From positions 186,001-250,000 of the forward strand of contig NZ_JAPWKB010000018.1 of NCBI RefSeq assembly GCF_028283785.1: 64,000 bases of DNA. The letters are read 5' to 3'. Origin of the DNA: Paraburkholderia sp. (GTDB lineage Bacteria; Pseudomonadota; Gammaproteobacteria; Burkholderiales; Burkholderiaceae). The notes below the pieces were generated by a model. It was given only the letters and a program-made list of their open reading frames with translations. It did not search any database and had not been told where the DNA came from. Positions 8,078-17,056 of this stretch are shown here, piece by piece; position 1 is the first letter of the stretch; every line of letters begins with the position of its first letter. The position numbers and the translations under genes are program-made.

Positions 8078-9148
8078 ATGGCGTCAACCGATCTGGATTC
8101 GCCCCCCGTTGCCGGCGGCAGCCACGCCGCCGCACAGGCGAAGCACCGTGTCGCGGAAGGCGTCGCGGGACTGAAGTCGTACGGCTTGCTGTACGGCTCG
8201 TCACCGGTGATGCTGGATCTGTACGAGCAGATCGAACGGGTCGCCGCCACCGACGCCACGGCGCTGATCATCGGCGAATCGGGCACGGGTAAGGAACTGG
8301 TCGCCCGCACGATCCACGATCAAAGCGCCCGTAAGGACGCGCCGTTCATCGCCGTGAATTGCGGCGCGATTCCCGACGAACTGATCGAAGCCGAACTGTT
8401 CGGCCACGAAAAAGGCAGCTTCACGGGCGCGGTCCAGGGCCGCATCGGTTACTTCGAACACGCGAACGGCGGCACGCTGTTCCTCGACGAAATCACCGAA
8501 ATGGCGCCCGTCCGTCAGGTCAAGCTGCTGCGCGCGCTGGAAACCGGCACGTTCTATCGGGTCGGCGGCAACGACCTGATCTCCAGCGATGTACGCGTGA
8601 TCGCCGCGACCAATCGCGACCCTGCAGTCGCGGTCAAGGAAAACGGCCTGCGCGAAGACCTGATGTACCGGCTGGCGGTGTTTCCGCTGCGCGCGCCGCC
8701 GCTGCGCGAACGCGAAGGCGATCGCGAACTGCTCGCCCAGCATTTCCTCGCGTCGCTGAACGTGCAGGAAAGCGCCAGCAAGAGCTTCAGCAAGCGGTCG
8801 ATGGAAACGCTGCGGACGTGGTCGTGGCCGGGCAATGTGCGCGAGCTGAAGAACGCGGTGTATCGCGCGTTTATCCTCGCTGAAAAAACCGTCGAGCTCC
8901 CGCATCCGCATCTGGCCTCGCGCGTGAAGAAGCCGGTCACGCAAGGTGATTCGATGAGCGTATGGATCGGCACGCCGCTCGCCGACGCGCAAAAGCAGAT
9001 CATCCTCGGCACGCTGAAGCATTGCGGCGGCGATAAGCGTCGCGCCGCGAAGGCGCTCGGCGTCAGCCTGAAGACGCTGTACAACCGGCTCAGCACATAC
9101 GGCACCGAAGACGGCGGCAGCGAACCCGCCGAAGCGGACGACGCGTAA
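8078..9148 (+). CDS. Receiver-less sigma-54 interaction domain transcriptional activator
   Basis: This 356-residue bacterial enhancer-binding protein has no receiver or other sensory domain beyond a short 35-residue lead. The AAA+ domain has Walker [15 protein letters not shown] loop, Walker [11 protein letters not shown] and the arginine-finger region ending in [10 protein letters not shown]. The C-terminus carries a Fis-type HTH ([17 protein letters not shown]). The intact GSFTGA loop shows it should contact sigma-54. Lacking an input domain, its activity is probably controlled by its level or by a partner protein. It is divergent from the DUF883 operon and followed by a terminator. It looks like a paralogue of the response regulator at 5156. 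Confidence 0.93.
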   Translation: MASTDLDSPPVAGGSHAAAQAKHRVAEGVAGLKSYGLLYGSSPVMLDLYEQIERVAATDATALIIGESGTGKELVARTIHDQSARKDAPFIAVNCGAIPDELIEAELFGHEKGSFTGAVQGRIGYFEHANGGTLFLDEITEMAPVRQVKLLRALETGTFYRVGGNDLISSDVRVIAATNRDPAVAVKENGLREDLMYRLAVFPLRAPPLREREGDRELLAQHFLASLNVQESASKSFSKRSMETLRTWSWPGNVRELKNAVYRAFILAEKTVELPHPHLASRVKKPVTQGDSMSVWIGTPLADAQKQIILGTLKHCGGDKRRAAKALGVSLKTLYNRLSTYGTEDGGSEPAEADDA

Positions 9149-9186
9149 CGTTAGCGTCGCGGTTCCTTTCAAAGCGCCATCACCGG

Positions 9187-9226
9187 GCGGCATCGGATCT
9201 TTTGCAGAGCCGATGCCGCTTTTTTC
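9187..9226 (+). terminator. Intrinsic terminator after the sigma-54 activator
   Basis: A GCGGCATCGG stem pairs with CCGATGCCGC and is followed by a run of T. It starts about 40 bp after the stop codon. Confidence 0.8.
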
Positions 9227-9513
9227 AATGTGCCGCGCCTGCCGCACACCGAACCGTCAGTTCACCTTCCGACACACAGCTTTCAGCGCCGCTTTCAACG
9301 TCCATTCACACGCGCTTTAGCCGTCGTGTTGCGGGGATTTGCCAAGCGCAATCGTTTGTTCACCGCACGAACTTTTGCATTTGCTTGCACTTTCCCACTG
9401 CCCGTTTCAAATCCTATCCTGCACAATGCGGCTGCATCGAAAAGGCGTCCCGGGCCAGCCGCTTGCTCATTGAGCGGATCGCGGCATCGGGCGCAGCAGC
9501 AGGGACAGGGAAA

Positions 9514-10152
9514 ATGCACAACACGATTCACACGGCCGCACGGGCCGCAGCGCGAGCGTCGGCAAGCTCGACGATTCCAACGCTTTCCAGCATCGCCGCA
9601 CCGCGCGCCAAACGCACGTCGATCGTTTCACTCGCGACGGTTTCATCACTTGCGGCCGCAGTGCTGGTCGCCACCAGCCTGAGCGGTTGCGGCTCGCTGT
9701 ACTCGGAGACGGCGACCGCCGGCGCGGGCGTGGCCGGCGCGGCGCTGGCGGCGAAAGTGACCAACAACGCAGCGGTCGCGACCGGTATCGGGCTCGGCGC
9801 GCTCGCGGCGGCGAAAGCCGGCGTCCAGTATTCCGAACGTGTGGTTCACCGCAATACGCAGGACGGCATCGCGAAGATCGCCGGCCCGCTCGACGTCGGC
9901 GGCGTGGCGCCGTGGAGCGTCACGCATTCGGTGCCGCTCGAAGAGGACGAACACGGTCGCGTGACAGTCAGCCGGACCATCAGCACCGGCGAACTCGACT
10001 GCAAGGAAATCGTCTTCTCGGTCGATTACGCCGCGAAGAAGGACAAGCCCGCGTCCAGCGCGTTCTATGTCGCGTCGATCTGCCGTGACGGCGCCGCGTG
10101 GAAATGGGCGTCGGCGGAACCCGCCACCGAACGTTGGGGCGCGCTGCAATGA
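9514..10152 (+). CDS. Putative lipoprotein (first of a paralogous pair)
   Basis: This is a 212-residue protein with a long basic N-terminal region, a hydrophobic helix and the lipobox LSGC, which predicts a lipid-anchored envelope protein. The start at 9514 follows an AGGGACAGGG ribosome site; the ORF-track start at 9202 lies inside the upstream terminator. After the Cys is an Ala/Gly-rich, glycine-zipper-like segment, then a beta-rich domain ending WKWASAEPATERWGALQ. The same ending occurs in the next gene (WKWASAEPAVDRWGNLQ), with two conserved Cys positions, so the two arose by tandem duplication. The genes overlap by 4 bases. I do not recognise a described function. Confidence 0.75.
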   Translation: MHNTIHTAARAAARASASSTIPTLSSIAAPRAKRTSIVSLATVSSLAAAVLVATSLSGCGSLYSETATAGAGVAGAALAAKVTNNAAVATGIGLGALAAAKAGVQYSERVVHRNTQDGIAKIAGPLDVGGVAPWSVTHSVPLEEDEHGRVTVSRTISTGELDCKEIVFSVDYAAKKDKPASSAFYVASICRDGAAWKWASAEPATERWGALQ

Positions 10153-10760
10153 GCGCCGTGCATCTGGCTTCAGGACGCGGCGAGCATCGCCCGGCGTCGC
10201 CCGGCCGGGTCCGGCGCGACGATCGACGCGAACCCGGCCGCACGCCATCGCGTGCGCTGTTGCGCGTGCTCACCGCAGCCGCACTGTGCGCGAGCATGAG
10301 CATCACGATGAGCGGCTGCTCGTCGGTCGGCGCGGCGAGCGGCGCGGCAGCCGGTGTCGCGACCGGCCTCGTGACGTCGAATCCGGCGATCGGGATCGGC
10401 GTCGGGATCGCGGTGCAAGCCGCCACCGACGAAGCCGTCGCCCACTATATGCGCGTGATGCACACCGACCAGCAGGACGCGATCGCGCGCCTCGCGGGGG
10501 GCATGGCGGTCGGCGACGCGCCGAAGCCGTGGCAGGTCAAGCACACGCTGCCGGTCGAAAACGGTCACGGCCAGGTGCGCGTGACGCGCGCATTCGCGTC
10601 GGCCATCGCAATCTGCAAGGAATTCGCGTTCTCGATCCAGGACGGCGACAAGCCCGGCGCGCACGAAGACTGGTACACCGCGTCGGCCTGTCTGCAGGAC
10701 AAGGGCTGGAAATGGGCGTCGGCGGAACCGGCGGTGGATCGCTGGGGCAACCTGCAATAA
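10149..10760 (+). CDS. Putative lipoprotein (second of a paralogous pair)
   Basis: This 203-residue protein has a basic lead, a hydrophobic helix and the lipobox MSGC, then a Gly/Ala-rich segment (SGAAAGVATG) and a C-terminal domain homologous to the preceding gene, with the same WKWASAEPA ending. Its ATG overlaps the upstream stop codon (ATGA), so translation is probably coupled and the two products may act together in the envelope. The Arg-rich 40-residue lead before the hydrophobic helix is long for a signal peptide, so an internal start is possible. A bidirectional terminator follows. Confidence 0.72.
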   Translation: MSAVHLASGRGEHRPASPGRVRRDDRREPGRTPSRALLRVLTAAALCASMSITMSGCSSVGAASGAAAGVATGLVTSNPAIGIGVGIAVQAATDEAVAHYMRVMHTDQQDAIARLAGGMAVGDAPKPWQVKHTLPVENGHGQVRVTRAFASAIAICKEFAFSIQDGDKPGAHEDWYTASACLQDKGWKWASAEPAVDRWGNLQ

Positions 10761-10796
10761 GTCGCGGCGCACATCGCGAAGCACACGCAGCAGATG

Positions 10797-10836
10797 AAAA
10801 AACGGCTGGAATACTCACGTATTCCAGCCGTTTTTT
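10797..10836. terminator. Bidirectional intrinsic terminator
   Basis: A 12-bp perfect stem (CGGCTGGAATAC) has a TCAC loop with six A on one side and six T on the other. It serves both the lipoprotein pair and the convergent ABC transporter operon. Confidence 0.9.
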
Positions 10837-10858
10837 ATCGCGTCGACGCTAACGCCGC

Positions 10859-12205
10859 TTAGGACTCGACGTCTTCGAGACTGAAGATTTCGGTCTGGTC
10901 GTTGTACGAAAAAATCTCGCCATAACGGCCCCAGTTGATCACTGCGTCCAGCGTCTCTTCGGCGGCGCTATCGGACAGAAAATCTTCCAGCTCCTGCTCG
11001 AAGCGCACGCGCGGCGCGCGGTGCCCCGGCCGTTCGTTCAGCACTTTCTTGATTCGGGCGGCGAGCGGCACGTGACGCAACAGATGTTCGGCGAACATCA
11101 TCTTGCGCTCCTGCGTGCCGAACTCGGCGAACACGCGCGCGGGCGGCGTCAGGAAAATATCGCCTTCGCGGACATCGGCGAAACCCAGATGTTGCAGCAC
11201 TTCCGCGACCGGGAACAGATCGTCCACTTCGAGATGCAGCGAACGCGCGATCTCCGGCATGTCCGCGCGGCCGTGATACGGCGCGGCGGCCAGCGTCTCG
11301 ATCAGACCGGCCATCAGGTTGGTCGACACATGCGGCAACCAGCTATGCAGCTCCAGGCCCTTCTTGGTCTTTTCGTCGGTCTGACGCGCGGTCATCTTCG
11401 CGTAGATCTCGTCGACCAGACGACGGAACGCCGGATCGAGACGGTTACGCGGATGCTTGAACGGCACCTTGATCTCGGCGATCACCCGACCCGGATTCGA
11501 CGACAGCACCAGAATCCGGTCGCACATAAACACCGCTTCCTCGATGTTGTGCGTGACGATCAGCACCGATTTGATCGGCATCCGGCCTTGCGTCCACAAG
11601 TCGAGCAAGTCGGTGCGCAGCGTTTCGGCGGTCAGCACGTCGAGCGCGGAGAACGGCTCGTCCATCAGCAGCAGCGTCGGATCGACGACCAGCGCGCGCG
11701 CAAAGCCCACGCGCTGACGCATCCCGCCCGACAGTTCGCGCGGATACGCATTCTCGAAACCGTCGAGACCGATCAGATCGATTGCGGCCAGCGCGCGTTC
11801 GCGCCGCTGGCGCGCGGCGACGCCTTGCGCTTCGAGACCGGCTTCGACGTTTTGCAGCACGGTCAGCCACGGGAACAGCGCGAAGGTCTGGAACACCATC
11901 GCGACGCCTTCGGCGGGACCGTCGAGCGGTTTGCCCATGTACGTGACTTCGCCGTCGGTCGGTTCGATCAGACCGGCGATGATCCGCAGCAACGTGGATT
12001 TGCCCGAGCCCGAACGGCCCAGCAGGCCGACGATCTCCCCTTCGCGCAGCGACAGGTTCGCATCGTCGAGCACCAGCAATTCGCCCTGCGTCTTGTTGAA
12101 ACCGCGGCACACGTCCTTGACGCGCAAGATTTCCTCACCCAGACGCGGCGGCTTGGGCGGCGTCTGGATCGGCGCGGCGGTGGTGGCAGCTTTTGGATTT
12201 TGCAT
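10859..12205 (-). CDS. NitT/TauT-type ABC transporter ATP-binding protein with C-terminal AAA-associated domain
   Basis: This is the cytoplasmic ATPase of an importer of the nitrate/sulfonate/taurine class. Residues 20-270 form the nucleotide-binding domain with Walker A GRSGSGKST, signature LSGGMRQRVGFARAL and Walker B LLLMDEPFSALD. Unlike ordinary TauB/SsuB ATPases (about 260 residues), it has a further 170 residues resembling the AAA-associated C-terminal domain found on some bicarbonate/nitrate-type ATPases; this part may be regulatory. It starts 21 bp after the double permease in one operon. No periplasmic binding protein is adjacent, so the substrate is unknown. Confidence 0.9.
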   Translation of the reverse strand: MQNPKAATTAAPIQTPPKPPRLGEEILRVKDVCRGFNKTQGELLVLDDANLSLREGEIVGLLGRSGSGKSTLLRIIAGLIEPTDGEVTYMGKPLDGPAEGVAMVFQTFALFPWLTVLQNVEAGLEAQGVAARQRRERALAAIDLIGLDGFENAYPRELSGGMRQRVGFARALVVDPTLLLMDEPFSALDVLTAETLRTDLLDLWTQGRMPIKSVLIVTHNIEEAVFMCDRILVLSSNPGRVIAEIKVPFKHPRNRLDPAFRRLVDEIYAKMTARQTDEKTKKGLELHSWLPHVSTNLMAGLIETLAAAPYHGRADMPEIARSLHLEVDDLFPVAEVLQHLGFADVREGDIFLTPPARVFAEFGTQERKMMFAEHLLRHVPLAARIKKVLNERPGHRAPRVRFEQELEDFLSDSAAEETLDAVINWGRYGEIFSYNDQTEIFSLEDVES

Positions 12206-12226
12206 CGCGTTTTGCCTTTCTTGAGC

Positions 12227-13978
12227 TCAATCGAGCCGGAGCTTCGCTTCGGCGTAGGCGTACATCGGACGCCACAGCAGGCGGTTGAACAGGGTCACGA
12301 ACAGGGACATCACGGCAATGCCCATGATGATCTTCGGATAATCGCCGGCGGCGGTATTTTGCGCGATGTACGCGCCGAGGCCATGCGCGGCGACTTTCGT
12401 ATCGCCCCACTGGACGAATTCCGCGACGATGCTGGCATTCCACGCGCCGCCCGACGCGGTGATCGCGCCCGTCACGTAGTAAGGGAACACGCCCGGCAGC
12501 ATCACCTGACGCCACCATTGCCAGCCGCGAATACGGAAGTTTTTCGCCGCTTCGCGATAGTCGTTCGGGTAGGAACTTGCGCCCGCGACGACGTTGAACA
12601 GGATATACCACTGGGTGCCGAGCACGATCAGCGGCGACAGCCAGATGTCCGGGTTCAGATGGAAGCGCACGATCGCGATCACGAACACCGGGAACAGCAG
12701 GTTCGCCGGGAACGCGGCGAGGAACTGCGCGAGCGGCTGGATCTTTTCGGCGAGTGCGGGACGCAGCCCGATCAGCACGCCGAGCGGCAACCAGATCACC
12801 GACGCCAGCGCGATCAGCACGACCACGCGCAGCAGCGTCAGCAGACCGAGACCGAACACGTGACCGACTTCGTCGAGCGACACGCCGGTGCGCACATACA
12901 TGAACACGCGGTACACCACGAACACCGTCGCGACCAGCACGAACACCGCCCACACGATATCGCCCACCCGCGACGACTTCTCGCGCTGCGGTATCTGGAA
13001 GCGCACGGCGTCGAATGCGGGAATCCGCAACGGAATCCGCGCGGCCTTCGCGAACAGCCAGCCCAGCGGCACCAGCAGACGGTGAATCAGACGCGTGCGG
13101 CGGATCAGGTCGAGCAGCCAGGATTCGGGCGCGTCGCCGGAACTGGTGTTTTCCATCCGGAACTTGTCGGCCCATGCCACGAGCGGACGGAACAGCAACT
13201 GGTCGTAGGCGAGAATCACGACGGTCATCGCGAGAATCACCCAGCCGATCGCATGCAGGTTCTTGTCGGCGATCGCCTGCGCGAGATAAGCGCCGATGCC
13301 CGGCAGCGTGATCGTGTTATTGCCGACCGTGATGGCTTCCGACGCGACGACGAAGAACCAGCCGCCCGACATCGACATCATCATGTTCCAGATCAGGCCC
13401 GGCATCGAGAACGGCACTTCGAGTTTCCAGAAGCGCTGCCATGCGGTCAGATGGAAGCCGCGCGACACTTCGTCCAGATCGCGCGGCACCGTGCGCAACG
13501 ACTGGTAGAAGCTGAAGGTCATGTTCCACGCCTGGCTCGTGAAGATCGCGAAGATCGCCGCGAGTTCGGCGCCGAGCACGCGGCCCGGGAACAGCGCGAG
13601 GAAGAATGTGACCGTAAACGAGATATAACCGAGCACCGGCACCGACTGCAGGATATCGAGAATCGGCACCAGCACCTGCCCCGCCCGGCGGCTCTTCGCG
13701 GCCAGCGTGCCGTAGACCAGCGTGAACAGCAGCGACGCGACCATCGCGAGCAGCATGCGCAGCGTGGTGCGCATCGCGTATTCGGGCAGATTCGACGGAT
13801 CGAGCGAGATCGCCTGGGTTTTCAGCGTCGAGATCGGCAGCAAGGTCTCATGGAAACCGATCGCCGCCATCGCGATCAGGCAGATGATCAGCGGGAACGC
13901 GACGAAATCCCAACGGTTCGGCAGCACGCGCCATGCAGATGCATTAGCGGTGCGTTTCAGATCGAAGTTGAACTGCAT
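12227..13978 (-). CDS. ABC transporter permease with two fused transmembrane domains
   Basis: This 583-residue inner-membrane protein contains two binding-protein-dependent transport permease domains in tandem. The first spans about residues 60-290, with a cytoplasmic coupling segment around DEVSRGFHLTAWQRFWKLEVP. The second spans about 370-570, with EAAKNFRIRGWQWWRQVMLPG. One chain can therefore form the whole membrane channel. I chose the start MQFNFDLK at 13978 because GGAGGG lies 8 bases upstream; the ORF-track extension to 14191 is Arg/Pro-rich and not membrane-like. It is the first gene of the operon with the AAA-associated ATPase. The substrate is not evident. Confidence 0.92.
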   Translation of the reverse strand: MQFNFDLKRTANASAWRVLPNRWDFVAFPLIICLIAMAAIGFHETLLPISTLKTQAISLDPSNLPEYAMRTTLRMLLAMVASLLFTLVYGTLAAKSRRAGQVLVPILDILQSVPVLGYISFTVTFFLALFPGRVLGAELAAIFAIFTSQAWNMTFSFYQSLRTVPRDLDEVSRGFHLTAWQRFWKLEVPFSMPGLIWNMMMSMSGGWFFVVASEAITVGNNTITLPGIGAYLAQAIADKNLHAIGWVILAMTVVILAYDQLLFRPLVAWADKFRMENTSSGDAPESWLLDLIRRTRLIHRLLVPLGWLFAKAARIPLRIPAFDAVRFQIPQREKSSRVGDIVWAVFVLVATVFVVYRVFMYVRTGVSLDEVGHVFGLGLLTLLRVVVLIALASVIWLPLGVLIGLRPALAEKIQPLAQFLAAFPANLLFPVFVIAIVRFHLNPDIWLSPLIVLGTQWYILFNVVAGASSYPNDYREAAKNFRIRGWQWWRQVMLPGVFPYYVTGAITASGGAWNASIVAEFVQWGDTKVAAHGLGAYIAQNTAAGDYPKIIMGIAVMSLFVTLFNRLLWRPMYAYAEAKLRLD

Positions 13979-14642
13979 CAGGCGCCCTCCGGGCTTAGAC
14001 GGGCGGCGACAACGCGGCGAACGCGCACGGCATTCATCGCGACGGCAAACTCCGGCGCTGCATCGCGGCGCGGGAACGAAGGGTCCGGAAAGCGGAAATC
14101 GGGCATGGCAAAACGCATGTGCGCGGTAATTCGTTAGCGTTGGAGATACGTGAGCCAGTCGGAATCGCGGCGCTCCGGTACGACGCGCCACGATCCTGCC
14201 GGTCCTCCGCTGTCGCCGTAAGCGCCGTCCCGTCAGGGCCGGCGAGCTTTCCTCGTTTTGGACGGCACGACACTACTACAACCTGTGTTTCAGGCACAAC
14301 CTCAAGGGCATCTTTAGCGGTAAAACGGGCGAAACCGCGCGGGCAGGCCGTCGGAAGGCTTCCGATCCGCTACCGAAGCGCTTACACGCGACGCGCGCGT
14401 CGATGAAAACCCGCACGTCTATCAAGAAACCCGGCGACGTGCCGTTAAGGATCGGTGGCTGATCGCTTGCACAAAACCCGCGAAGCGCGTCCCACGGCAG
14501 TTAAAATCGGGAAGCGCAACACGGGCGCCGCCTCGAACGATCACTACGGCGGGTCGCCTGCCGTTTTCCAGGGGCGCGGCGCAGCAGCGGCGCGCGGCAA
14601 CGTGAGACCTTGTTGCATATACAGTCAGACGGATCAGAGTCG
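13979..14642. other. Divergent intergenic region, ABC operon and diguanylate cyclase
   Basis: About 660 bp with no supported gene. TTAAAATCGGG at about 14500 is a plausible -10 element for the plus-strand cyclase, and the region 14090-14160 should contain the ABC promoter. Listed ORFs are GC-rich and lack ribosome sites. No known riboswitch pattern was recognised. Confidence 0.45.
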
Positions 14643-16322
14643 ATGAACAGGACAAGCTTGCGCCAGGCAACCGGACCGATCAGCTTCGCGCTGATCGTGC
14701 TCGTTTGCTGGTTCGTGGCGGGCATGGTCGCGGACCGGATGGTACAGCAAGAGCTCGATGCCGCGATGCGCGCGCAACGGCAGATGTCGGTATCGATCGT
14801 CGACAACATGGCCGAGGTGATCGCCAGCGACCTGTCGCTCGCCCGCGCCATTCCCGCGACCATGGCGAAAATGGACGTCGTCCAGCGCGCGCTGGCGCAA
14901 TCTCAGAATTATGCCGCGAACAGCGAAGTCGCGGAACCCGCGCAGCGCGACGCGCTGCTAAAAATCCCCGCGCTCACGGCCGTCAGCAGTTTCCTGCACG
15001 AAGCACAAGGTTTCTCCGGGCTCGATTCGATCTGGCTGGTCAACGCTCACGGCACTTGCGTGGCGGCGGGCAACGCGCCGGGCGGCCATTCGTTTATCGG
15101 CATCGACATGCGCTCGCGGGCGTATCTGACGCAGTCGCTGCTCGGCGCGTTCACCGAGGCCTACGGCGTCGGCCGCAAGAGCGGCGAGCCGGGCATCTTC
15201 ATCGCCGCGCCGGTCTACGACGACGGCATCCTGATCGGCGCGGTAGTCGCGAAGGTCGGGATCGCGCGGCTGCGACACTGGGTGGCGCACGCGGGCACGT
15301 TCGTCGCGGACGACAACGGCGTGATCATCATGGCGCACGACAGCGCGATCGAAGGCAACGCGCTGCCCAATTCGCGCGTCGTGCAGATGAGCGACGCCGA
15401 GCGGCTCAATACCTATCACCGGCAGAGTTTCCCCGACGTGCAGATCGCCGCTGACAACAAACATCTGCAAAGCCAGGCGCCGTGGGTGCCGCACAGCATC
15501 GCCATCGACCTGTTCACGATGGCCGCCAAACCGGTCCCGGCGCTGTACGACACGCGAGGCGGCCTCAACTCCGGACTGTCGGCGCATCTGGTCGACCCGC
15601 TGAGCGCGTGGCCCGAACTGCTGCGCAATCACACGCGCGATCATCTGCTGGTGTTTCTGACGATGGCCGGGATCGTGTCGCTCGCGTGGGTGATCACGGT
15701 GTCGTACGTGCGCGAACGGCGGCTGCATCGCGAAGCGCGGGATCTGGCCGACCAGTTGCAATCGGCGAACACGTTGCTGTCGGCGGAAGCACGGCACGAT
15801 GCGTTGACGGGCGCGCTGTCGCGCCGCTACTTCCTCGACCTGCTGCGTCGTGAGATCGAACGGGCGCGGCCGAAAGGCGAACGGCTGTGCATGGCGATCG
15901 CCGACCTCGACCACTTCAAGCAGATCAACGATCGCTTCGGCCATGCGGCCGGCGATCGCGCGCTCGAACATTTCGTGGATACCTGCCGCGCGGAGTTGCG
16001 CGGCAGCGATGCGATCGGCCGGCTGGGCGGCGAGGAATTCGGCATCCTGTTGCCGGCGACGTCGCTCGAAACCGGGCTCGATGTCGTCGAGCGTCTGCGC
16101 AACCGTCTGAAGACGCAGCCTTCGCCGAAGCTGCCCGCCGCCGTGGAACTGAGCGTGAGCATCGGCATCACCGAACTGTCGGCCGACGACCTGCCCGAGC
16201 GGATCATGAGCCGCGCCGACCTCGCGCTGTATGCGGCGAAGACAGGCGGACGCGACCGCACCGAAGCGCTGCCGCCCGACGACACCGCGCCGCCGACCCG
16301 CGCCACCGCCGACATTTACTGA
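14643..16322 (+). CDS. Membrane diguanylate cyclase with periplasmic sensor domain
   Basis: This protein makes the second messenger c-di-GMP from two GTP. It has 559 residues: TM1 (about 12-35), a large periplasmic region to about 325 that looks like a Cache-type ligand-sensing domain, TM2 (about 330-355), a short coiled linker, then a GGDEF domain. The active-site motif is GGEEF at about residue 462. RGSD exactly five residues before it is the RxxD inhibitory site, so product inhibition is expected. DLDHFKQINDRFGHAAGD is the conserved metal/nucleotide-binding segment. There is no EAL domain. I chose the start MNRTS at 14643; the longer ORF start is less plausible. The ligand is unknown. Confidence 0.92.
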   Translation: MNRTSLRQATGPISFALIVLVCWFVAGMVADRMVQQELDAAMRAQRQMSVSIVDNMAEVIASDLSLARAIPATMAKMDVVQRALAQSQNYAANSEVAEPAQRDALLKIPALTAVSSFLHEAQGFSGLDSIWLVNAHGTCVAAGNAPGGHSFIGIDMRSRAYLTQSLLGAFTEAYGVGRKSGEPGIFIAAPVYDDGILIGAVVAKVGIARLRHWVAHAGTFVADDNGVIIMAHDSAIEGNALPNSRVVQMSDAERLNTYHRQSFPDVQIAADNKHLQSQAPWVPHSIAIDLFTMAAKPVPALYDTRGGLNSGLSAHLVDPLSAWPELLRNHTRDHLLVFLTMAGIVSLAWVITVSYVRERRLHREARDLADQLQSANTLLSAEARHDALTGALSRRYFLDLLRREIERARPKGERLCMAIADLDHFKQINDRFGHAAGDRALEHFVDTCRAELRGSDAIGRLGGEEFGILLPATSLETGLDVVERLRNRLKTQPSPKLPAAVELSVSIGITELSADDLPERIMSRADLALYAAKTGGRDRTEALPPDDTAPPTRATADIY

Positions 16323-16531
16323 CATCCGCTGACGCCAGCGGACGCACCCGCGCCCTCGCATCGCGACTTGCGATCGTGCGTCAGGTTTTTTCACTTTTGT
16401 TCGACGCCGCTCATCCGCACTGCACAATGGCGGCTACCGCATCGGAACTCGCCGGGATTCACGCGACGAAGCAGGTATCATCGACTTTCCTATGAAGTTC
16501 GACGTTACCGCTGCTCTACCGGGAGGTTCGC

Positions 16532-16798
16532 ATGAAGGGGAATCTGGTCATCGTTTGCCGCGATCACGATGCAGACGCGTTCGACCATCTGCTGGCCGAA
16601 TACGGGGCGTTTCAGACGCGCCTGTCTTCGACCGCGTGGTATCTGAAACTGGAAGTGGCACCGGAAGTGATTCAGGAAGAGATCCTGGCGCGGCTCGGCA
16701 AGTACACCACGCATTACATCTTCGAGGCTGAAACCGTGACATGGAATACGGTGGACAGCGAAGCCGCCGCAGCGCTGAACACGCTGTTCTCCGACTAG
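16532..16798 (+). CDS. Small conserved-looking protein, possible Cas2/GhoS-like ferredoxin fold
   Basis: This 88-residue protein has an excellent GGGAGG ribosome site before the ATG. Predicted elements follow a beta-alpha-beta-beta-alpha-beta order: strand NLVIVCRD, helix DADAFDHLLAEYGA, hairpin FQTRLSSTAWYLKLEV, helix APEVIQEEILARLG, strand THYIFEAETV. An Asp right after the first strand is reminiscent of the metal-binding Asp of Cas2-like nucleases, and the size matches Cas2, VapD and GhoS-type proteins. That assignment is inferred from pattern only; no cas genes or toxin partner are nearby. It is probably monocistronic and downstream of the diguanylate cyclase by about 210 bp. Confidence 0.6.
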   Translation: MKGNLVIVCRDHDADAFDHLLAEYGAFQTRLSSTAWYLKLEVAPEVIQEEILARLGKYTTHYIFEAETVTWNTVDSEAAAALNTLFSD

Positions 16799-17056
16799 TC
16801 TCACCACGCCCGCAACCGGGCTGCATCACACGTCACACGTTGCCACGCAAGCGGCATCAAGACCGCACCTGATCGCACTATAGCCACTGCACTATTGCAC
16901 TAGTGAACGATCGCATCGGCGAAATCGGCGCGCACCGACGGGCGCGCCGGCTGTTCGCCGAGACAGCCATCTTCAGCATGTCCCGGCTCTCCAGCATCTT
17001 CAGCACGTCCAGCACCACCCGCCATTGTGTGCGTTAGCGCCGTCGTGTCCGCGCTT

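Noticed and set aside
11021-14137. Plus-strand ORF of 1038 codons
   Set aside because: It is antisense to the ABC ATPase and permease genes, which have clear motifs. The translation is Arg/His/Gln-rich and without family features.
14480-14642. Riboswitch before the diguanylate cyclase
   Set aside because: TTAAAATCGGG followed by GC-rich sequence was considered, but no known riboswitch core (cobalamin or c-di-GMP type) could be recognised.
16532-16798. True cas2 gene
   Set aside because: There is no cas1, effector or repeat array nearby; only a fold-level resemblance is proposed.
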